Of a stretch of 9,654 nucleotides of DNA, positions 6,488 through 9,654 are shown piece by piece. A program made the position numbers and the translations under genes. The notes under the pieces were generated by a model. It ran no database searches and was not told the origin of the DNA. It was given only the letters and a program-made list of their open reading frames with translations. This DNA is from JBDNJM01 sp041687755 (lineage in GTDB: Bacteria > Planctomycetota > UBA1135 > GCA-002686595). The first letter of the stretch is position 1; every line of letters begins with the position of its first letter. The stretch lies in assembly GCA_041687755.1 (NCBI GenBank), contig JBDNJM010000007.1, forward strand, positions 1-9,654, given 5' to 3'.

Positions 6488-8301
6488 CGGGATTCGGTCT
6501 CGGTGGCAGCCTTTGTGACCTGGACGGCAATGGCGTCGAGCCGCGCGCCCAGGTCTTGTCCTTCTTCAATCGCGGCGTTCAATGGAGCGCTCGAGCGCGA
6601 GAGCGCGGAGTCCAGCAGCGCGCCGGCCAGGGCGGCCCCGCGCTCCTCCTGCCACAGCCCGCGCGCCTCGCGCACGATGCGGCTGCCGACCAGGCGCGGC
6701 GTGAAGCGCTCGAACAGCCCAGTGGTGAGCGTGCCGGTGCCGACGACCGCGACGTCCGCGCCGAGCCCGCCGGTCGTCAGGACCATCGCGCCCGCAACCG
6801 CCGCCGGGAGCAGCGTCGCGACGTCGGCCACGACCTTGAGGTCCCACTCGAAGCCGCGCTCGTCGAGCGCGCGCTCGACGAGGCCCTCGCAGGCGCGCTG
6901 GAAGTCGTCGAACTCCGCCGGCAGGTTCAACAGCGCCTTGCGCGCGAGATCGAGCCCCGGGTCGCCGCCGCCCGAGAGGTCGGTGTCCAGCGCCTCGCTG
7001 AGCGCCTCGCTCGCGTCCTTGCGCGCCGCGTGCCGTTGCTCAGGGCCCAGGTCCCGCGCCAGCTCCTCGAAAAAGCCCGGCCACTGGGCCTCGGTCTCGC
7101 GCCGTTCGACCTCCATCAGGCCGCCGCGCGCCGCCGCCTCGCGCTGCTCGACCGACTTGCCGAGCAGCAGTTTGGGGATGGCCTCGATGCGCGTGCGCAC
7201 CGCGCGCACGCCCGAGCGCCAGCCGCGCGAAAACGAGTTCGAGCGCCGATCGAGCACGACCCGAAACGCATCGACAAACGGCCCGATCGGCATGGCCCGG
7301 CTGGCGATGCGTCGACCGGAGTCCGCCGCCAGCAGCCGCGCATGCGAGCGCACCGCCTCCGCGGCCGCCCCGCGCACGCCGAGTCCGTCGCGCAGCTCGG
7401 CCAGGTCGCTCTTCAGCTGGCCCAAGCCGGCCGAGAGCGCCGCGCGCTTGAGCTGCTCCAGCCCCGGCAGCTCCGACAACTCGTCCGCCAGCGACTGACC
7501 GGCCGTGGGCCCGTCGAGCCGCCGCGGCGTGAGCGGTCCCTTGCCCTCCATGACGTCGCGATCGAACGGCGCCTGGTAGATCGCCCAGGGCGCGTGGCCC
7601 AGGTCGCTGGTCAACTTGAGCGCGTGCTCAGCCACAAGCTCCGGCGAAGGCGCCTCGTTGTAGACCAGCACCCACGGCCGGCCCGAGCCGAGCCAGCGCG
7701 CCAGGTAGTGCACGACCTCGGCGTTCTGGTAGCTGTGCCGCGTCACGACCGCGACCACCACGTCGGCAACCGCCAGCAGCGCCTCGCTTGCAAAGCGGTT
7801 CTCGTGGGCGATCGAGTCGAAGTCGGGCGTGTCGATCAGCAGGATGCCCGCGGGCACCGACTCCGAATTGACCAGCATCAGCTCGGCCGGATCGGCCGCG
7901 TTCGACAGCGCCTGCTTGGCCTGGTTCGGATCGGTCGGGTCGTAGTCGCGCAGCTCGAAGCGCGTCCAGTCCTTCGCTGCTCGCAGCCGCGCCGCCAGCT
8001 CCGGCCGCGCCGCGCCCACGAGTCGGCGGGTGGCCCCGCCGGTGGAGAGGCTCGGGCTGTTGTCCGCGCCGGTCAGCGCGTTGAACAGGGCCGACTTGCC
8101 CGCGTTGTTCGGGCCGACGATGCCGACCACGAGGCTCTGGTCGCCGCCCGCCGTCCGGGGCAACAGGTCACGCTTGAGCCGATCCAGCGCACGCTCGGCG
8201 GCGGGTCGGTCACGCAGCGCGTCGCGGCCCTCGAGCAGGCCCTCCAGCTCGCGCAGCGCGTCGCTGAGCGCCGGAGACGGACTATCGTTGTCGGTGTTCA
8301 C
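6484..8301 (-). CDS. Dynamin-like GTPase with degenerate G4 motif
   Basis: A 605-residue predicted GTPase. The G1 loop is GPNNAGKS (63-70), candidate G2 threonines lie in STGGATRR (86-93) and G3 is DTPD (157-160). After the hydrophobic strand VVVAVVT the expected NKxD is replaced by YNEA (214-217) at the end of WVLVYNEA. The C-terminal half is helical and carries an Ala/Gly/Val-rich hydrophobic stretch (about 490-528) resembling the membrane paddle of bacterial dynamin-like proteins. The gene is first of a coupled pair: its TGA overlaps the ATG of the next GTPase. I chose GTG at 8301; TTG at 8337 is in frame and would add 12 residues, and neither has a strong Shine-Dalgarno. The pair resembles known tandem bacterial dynamins, where unequal partners work together on membranes. 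The precise role here is not known. Confidence 0.85.
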   Translation of the reverse strand: MNTDNDSPSPALSDALRELEGLLEGRDALRDRPAAERALDRLKRDLLPRTAGGDQSLVVGIVGPNNAGKSALFNALTGADNSPSLSTGGATRRLVGAARPELAARLRAAKDWTRFELRDYDPTDPNQAKQALSNAADPAELMLVNSESVPAGILLIDTPDFDSIAHENRFASEALLAVADVVVAVVTRHSYQNAEVVHYLARWLGSGRPWVLVYNEAPSPELVAEHALKLTSDLGHAPWAIYQAPFDRDVMEGKGPLTPRRLDGPTAGQSLADELSELPGLEQLKRAALSAGLGQLKSDLAELRDGLGVRGAAAEAVRSHARLLAADSGRRIASRAMPIGPFVDAFRVVLDRRSNSFSRGWRSGVRAVRTRIEAIPKLLLGKSVEQREAAARGGLMEVERRETEAQWPGFFEELARDLGPEQRHAARKDASEALSEALDTDLSGGGDPGLDLARKALLNLPAEFDDFQRACEGLVERALDERGFEWDLKVVADVATLLPAAVAGAMVLTTGGLGADVAVVGTGTLTTGLFERFTPRLVGSRIVREARGLWQEERGAALAGALLDSALSRSSAPLNAAIEEGQDLGARLDAIAVQVTKAATETESR

Positions 8302-8504
8302 TGGTGGAAGCTTCTTCGGCCGAGCGATGCTGAGCAAGCTTTGGGCGCGGGTCCGCCCCCAACCCTTGGGGATTCGGTCCAGATTCTTGCCCTCCTGCGC
8401 CCGCGCGTCCGGTTTTCTTCGCCGCCCGCCCCCCGTTCATTCACTTCGCCGGCGCCCTCTACAGAGGCGGCCGCTCCCCGCCCACCCGCGCCCCAGACGC
8501 CCCC
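8302..8504. other. Divergent intergenic region
   Basis: Just over 200 bases lie between the divergently transcribed GTPase operon and the cupin gene, so promoters for both should be here. No clear -35/-10 pair is visible for either. The cupin ATG is preceded by a C-rich stretch without a Shine-Dalgarno sequence. The notable structure is the nested inverted repeat at 8341-8371. Confidence 0.55.
8341..8371. repeat. Overlapping inverted repeats in divergent promoter region
   Basis: CCCCAA (8357-8362) and TTGGGG (8366-8371) form a perfect six-base inverted repeat around CCC. The left arm could instead pair with TTGGGCG at 8341-8347, giving two mutually exclusive hairpins. It could be an operator for either flanking gene or an RNA structure in the GTPase leader; the sequence does not decide. 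Confidence 0.35.
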
Positions 8505-8990
8505 ATGACCGCCGACACCACCTCCCGCAGCCTCCACCACGTCGACTTCGAGTCCCTCACGGGCCTGACCCTGCCCTGGCGCCAGCTCGGCGCTGAGGCC
8601 TGCGCCCTGGGCTGGGTGCGCCTGGAAGCCGGCCAGGGCGCCACCTTCCAGCACACCCACGAAACCCAAGAAGAGGTCTACGTCGTGCTCGAGGGCGCCG
8701 CCGAGATGGTCGTCGACGGCGACCTGCTGCGCCTCGAGCGCGGCGACCACCTGCGCCTGGCGCCCCAGGTGAAACGCGCCCTGCGCGCCGCCGCCGACTC
8801 GCCCCTGTTCATGTTGGTCGTCGGGGCGGCCGGCCGCGGCTGGCCGCGCTCCGCCGCCAGCCGCACTCTGATCGACGACGGCGAGCCCGACTTCGAGACG
8901 CTTCCGCCCTGGATCGAGGACGAGGCGGCCGCCCGAGCCACCAACGCGGCGATCGCGGCGCGGATGGGCAAGGCTCGCCGCGGGGAGTAG
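8505..8990 (+). CDS. Small cupin-domain protein with altered second motif
   Basis: A 161-residue single-domain cupin (beta-barrel), probably cytoplasmic since no signal peptide is seen. Cupin motif 1 is well kept: His50-Thr-His52, Glu57 and Gly64 in HTHETQEEVYVVLEG, which would give three metal ligands. Motif 2 (about 80-95, GDHLRLAPQVKRALRA) keeps the GD turn and a proline but has Lys90-Arg91 where the fourth metal-binding His normally sits, so metal binding may be incomplete or changed. The C-terminal 50 residues are an acidic helical tail (WIEDE, then Ala-rich). Cupin proteins of this size include small-molecule-binding regulators and minor enzymes; no substrate can be named. The gene stands alone, divergent from the GTPases and convergent with the cysteine-rich gene. 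The ATG at 8505 has no Shine-Dalgarno, but the start fits the domain length. Confidence 0.88.
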   Translation: MTADTTSRSLHHVDFESLTGLTLPWRQLGAEACALGWVRLEAGQGATFQHTHETQEEVYVVLEGAAEMVVDGDLLRLERGDHLRLAPQVKRALRAAADSPLFMLVVGAAGRGWPRSAASRTLIDDGEPDFETLPPWIEDEAAARATNAAIAARMGKARRGE

Positions 8991-9027
8991 CCGCGGCGCC
9001 GGGGCTCGGCGCGCCCTCCGAAACGCA

Positions 9028-9067
9028 GCGCGGGCCGGGTCCCTCATCAGAGGAGCCCGGCCCGCGC
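9028..9067. terminator. Strong hairpin, probable bidirectional terminator
   Basis: A perfect 12-base stem (GCGCGGGCCGGG at 9028-9039 with its complement at 9056-9067) is capped by an inner CCTC/GAGG stem around an ATCA loop. It lies between the convergent cupin and cysteine-rich genes, 37 bases past the cupin stop. No long T-tract follows on either side; the minus strand has only GTTTCGG a few bases after the stem. Termination on both strands is therefore inferred from placement and stem strength. Confidence 0.7.
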
Positions 9068-9070
9068 GCT

Positions 9071-9086
9071 GACCGCCTAGGCGGTC
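9071..9086. repeat. Perfect 16-base palindrome
   Basis: GACCGCCTAGGCGGTC is a perfect palindrome three bases from the terminator hairpin. It could be part of a compound terminator, or a protein-binding site. Confidence 0.6.
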
Positions 9087-9090
9087 GCTC

Positions 9091-9106
9091 GAGTCCTAGT
9101 GGACTC
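9091..9106. repeat. Inverted repeat overlapping stop codon
   Basis: GAGTCC (9091-9096) and GGACTC (9101-9106) pair around TAGT. The right arm overlaps the TGA stop of the cysteine-rich gene, so on that transcript the hairpin begins inside the stop codon. It is probably the first of three stacked 3'-end hairpins for that gene. Confidence 0.5.
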
Positions 9107-9654
9107 AGCCGTCGATCTGGCCCGAGCAGCTGCTCTTGGCGCTGCAGGACGGAGCTTCGATCAGCTCACTCACCGGCTGGGCGCCCGGAGCCACGCCACC
9201 GAGGAACGCCAGGCGCGCGTTAGCGACGGCCAGCTCGGCGCGGACGCTCGCAAGCTCCGCACGGACCTGGTTCAGCTCGGCGCGCAGGGCGACGAGGCCC
9301 TTGGCCTCGCAGCAGTCGTCGGCGGCGGCGAGCGCAGCGTTGCCGGAGCAGCAGCCGCTCTCGTCGCTGACGAGGGCAACCGTCTCGGCCGAGCAAGAGG
9401 AAGCGCAGTCGCCTTCGTCGCTCACGAGCGCAGCGGCCTTCGAGGCGCAGCACTCGGCGTCGTCACTGACTAGGGCCGCGGCCTCAGAGGCGCAGCACTC
9501 GCCTTCGTCGCTAACCAGCGCGGCCTGCGTGGCCGAGCAGGCCGACTCGCAGGCGGCGTCGTCGCTCACCAGTTCAACGGCGGCTTCGCTGCTGCACGCG
9601 CTCTGGCCGCTGCACTCAGCTTCGTCGCTGACCAGCGCGGCCTGCGTGGCCGAG
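9105..9654 (-). CDS. Cysteine-rich LVSD-repeat protein, 5' end outside window
   Basis: The C-terminal 182 residues of a protein I do not recognise; its start lies beyond the right edge. The visible GTG at 9569 is not a believable start, because the same repeat continues upstream in frame to 9654. The visible N-terminal part repeats a unit LVSD(D/E)xxC...: successive LVSD motifs are 21, 18, 15, 15 and 18 residues apart. Each unit has two cysteines, spaced as CX5C, CX3C, CC, CC, CX3C and CC, and an Ala-rich tail such as ASEAAA. After a last DDCCEAKG comes a short coiled coil of heptads (LRAELNQ, VRAELAS, VRAELAV), then a Gly/Pro linker and a tail with two more cysteines (APSCSAKSSCSG). Sixteen cysteines are visible, and the repeat part is acidic. 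Metal binding, or disulfide cross-linking if exported, are both possible and unproven. It converges on the cupin gene, with hairpins between them. Confidence 0.8.
   Translation of the reverse strand, partial: SATQAALVSDEAECSGQSACSSEAAVELVSDDAACESACSATQAALVSDEGECCASEAAALVSDDAECCASKAAALVSDEGDCASSCSAETVALVSDESGCCSGNAALAAADDCCEAKGLVALRAELNQVRAELASVRAELAVANARLAFLGGVAPGAQPVSELIEAPSCSAKSSCSGQIDG
9504..9654 (-). repeat. 34-base direct repeats inside the cysteine-rich gene
   Basis: The segments 9504-9537 and 9621-9654 are identical over 34 bases except for one position, 117 bases (39 codons) apart. They encode the same SATQAALVSDE stretch. The near-identity contrasts with the more diverged neighbouring units and suggests recent duplication or gene conversion within the gene. 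Because the offset is a multiple of three, the reading frame is kept. Confidence 0.85.

Noticed and set aside
4638..6569. Minus-strand open frame of 643 codons overlapping the second GTPase
   Set aside because: It is another frame of the same strand, dominated by Arg, Gly, Pro and Ala with no motif; the GTPase frame explains the DNA.
8300..8400. Possible tRNA on the minus strand, suggested by a CCACCA and a GACCGAATCCC T-loop-like string
   Set aside because: The T-arm-like string lies upstream of the rest instead of next to the CCA, and no acceptor or anticodon stems could be paired.
6556..8508. Long plus-strand open frame (650 codons) opposite the first GTPase
   Set aside because: Its Arg- and Gln-rich composition is typical of antisense to a high-GC3 gene, and it crosses a clear GTPase with G motifs on the other strand.
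8298..9047. Minus-strand open frame opposite the cupin
   Set aside because: The plus strand shows a conserved cupin motif, and the antisense product is low-complexity Gly/Ala/Arg.
9504..9654. CRISPR-like array suggested by repeated 34-base segments
   Set aside because: The repeats are in frame, encode a protein repeat, and the intervening sequence consists of related coding units, not unique spacers.

Overview
The window is very GC-rich, with strong third-position GC in the real genes. It looks like a bacterial chromosome segment, most likely from Planctomycetota. The main reasons are an ECF-type sigma factor of the family expanded in that phylum, translationally overlapped by a membrane-anchored Ser/Thr kinase with a TPR-like C-terminus, and a large secreted repeat protein behind them. 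The phylum is an inference; a myxobacterium or another large-genome GC-rich lineage is possible.

Left half (1-4294, minus strand): three genes read right to left form one apparent operon. A short ECF-type sigma factor (3674-4294, start uncertain) overlaps a 743-aa Ser/Thr protein kinase (1450-3681) by 8 bases. After 14 bases comes a secreted, beta-rich protein (1-1435) with a signal peptide and a 156-residue tandem repeat; it runs off the left edge. The likely logic is regulator, sensor or partner kinase, then a surface or exported product. A roughly 440-base stretch (4295-4738) separates this operon from the next and carries no convincing gene.

Middle (4739-8301, minus strand): two large dynamin-like GTPases overlap through an ATGA stop/start. 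The upstream one (6484-8301) has clear G1 and G3 motifs but no recognisable G4. The downstream one (4739-6487) has all G motifs plus hydrophobic segments near its C-terminus. Tandem, unequal dynamin-like GTPases are a known bacterial arrangement in membrane remodelling, so these two probably act together at a membrane.

Right part: a divergent region with inverted repeats (8302-8504) leads to a small cupin (8505-8990, plus strand) that keeps the first metal-binding cupin motif but lacks the usual histidine of the second. A cluster of three hairpins (9028-9106), probably a two-way terminator, separates it from a convergent, 5'-truncated gene on the minus strand (9105-9654). That gene encodes an unrecognised cysteine-rich protein built from LVSD-type repeats whose two cysteines are spaced by varying amounts, followed by a short coiled coil. 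It is the most novel-looking element here.
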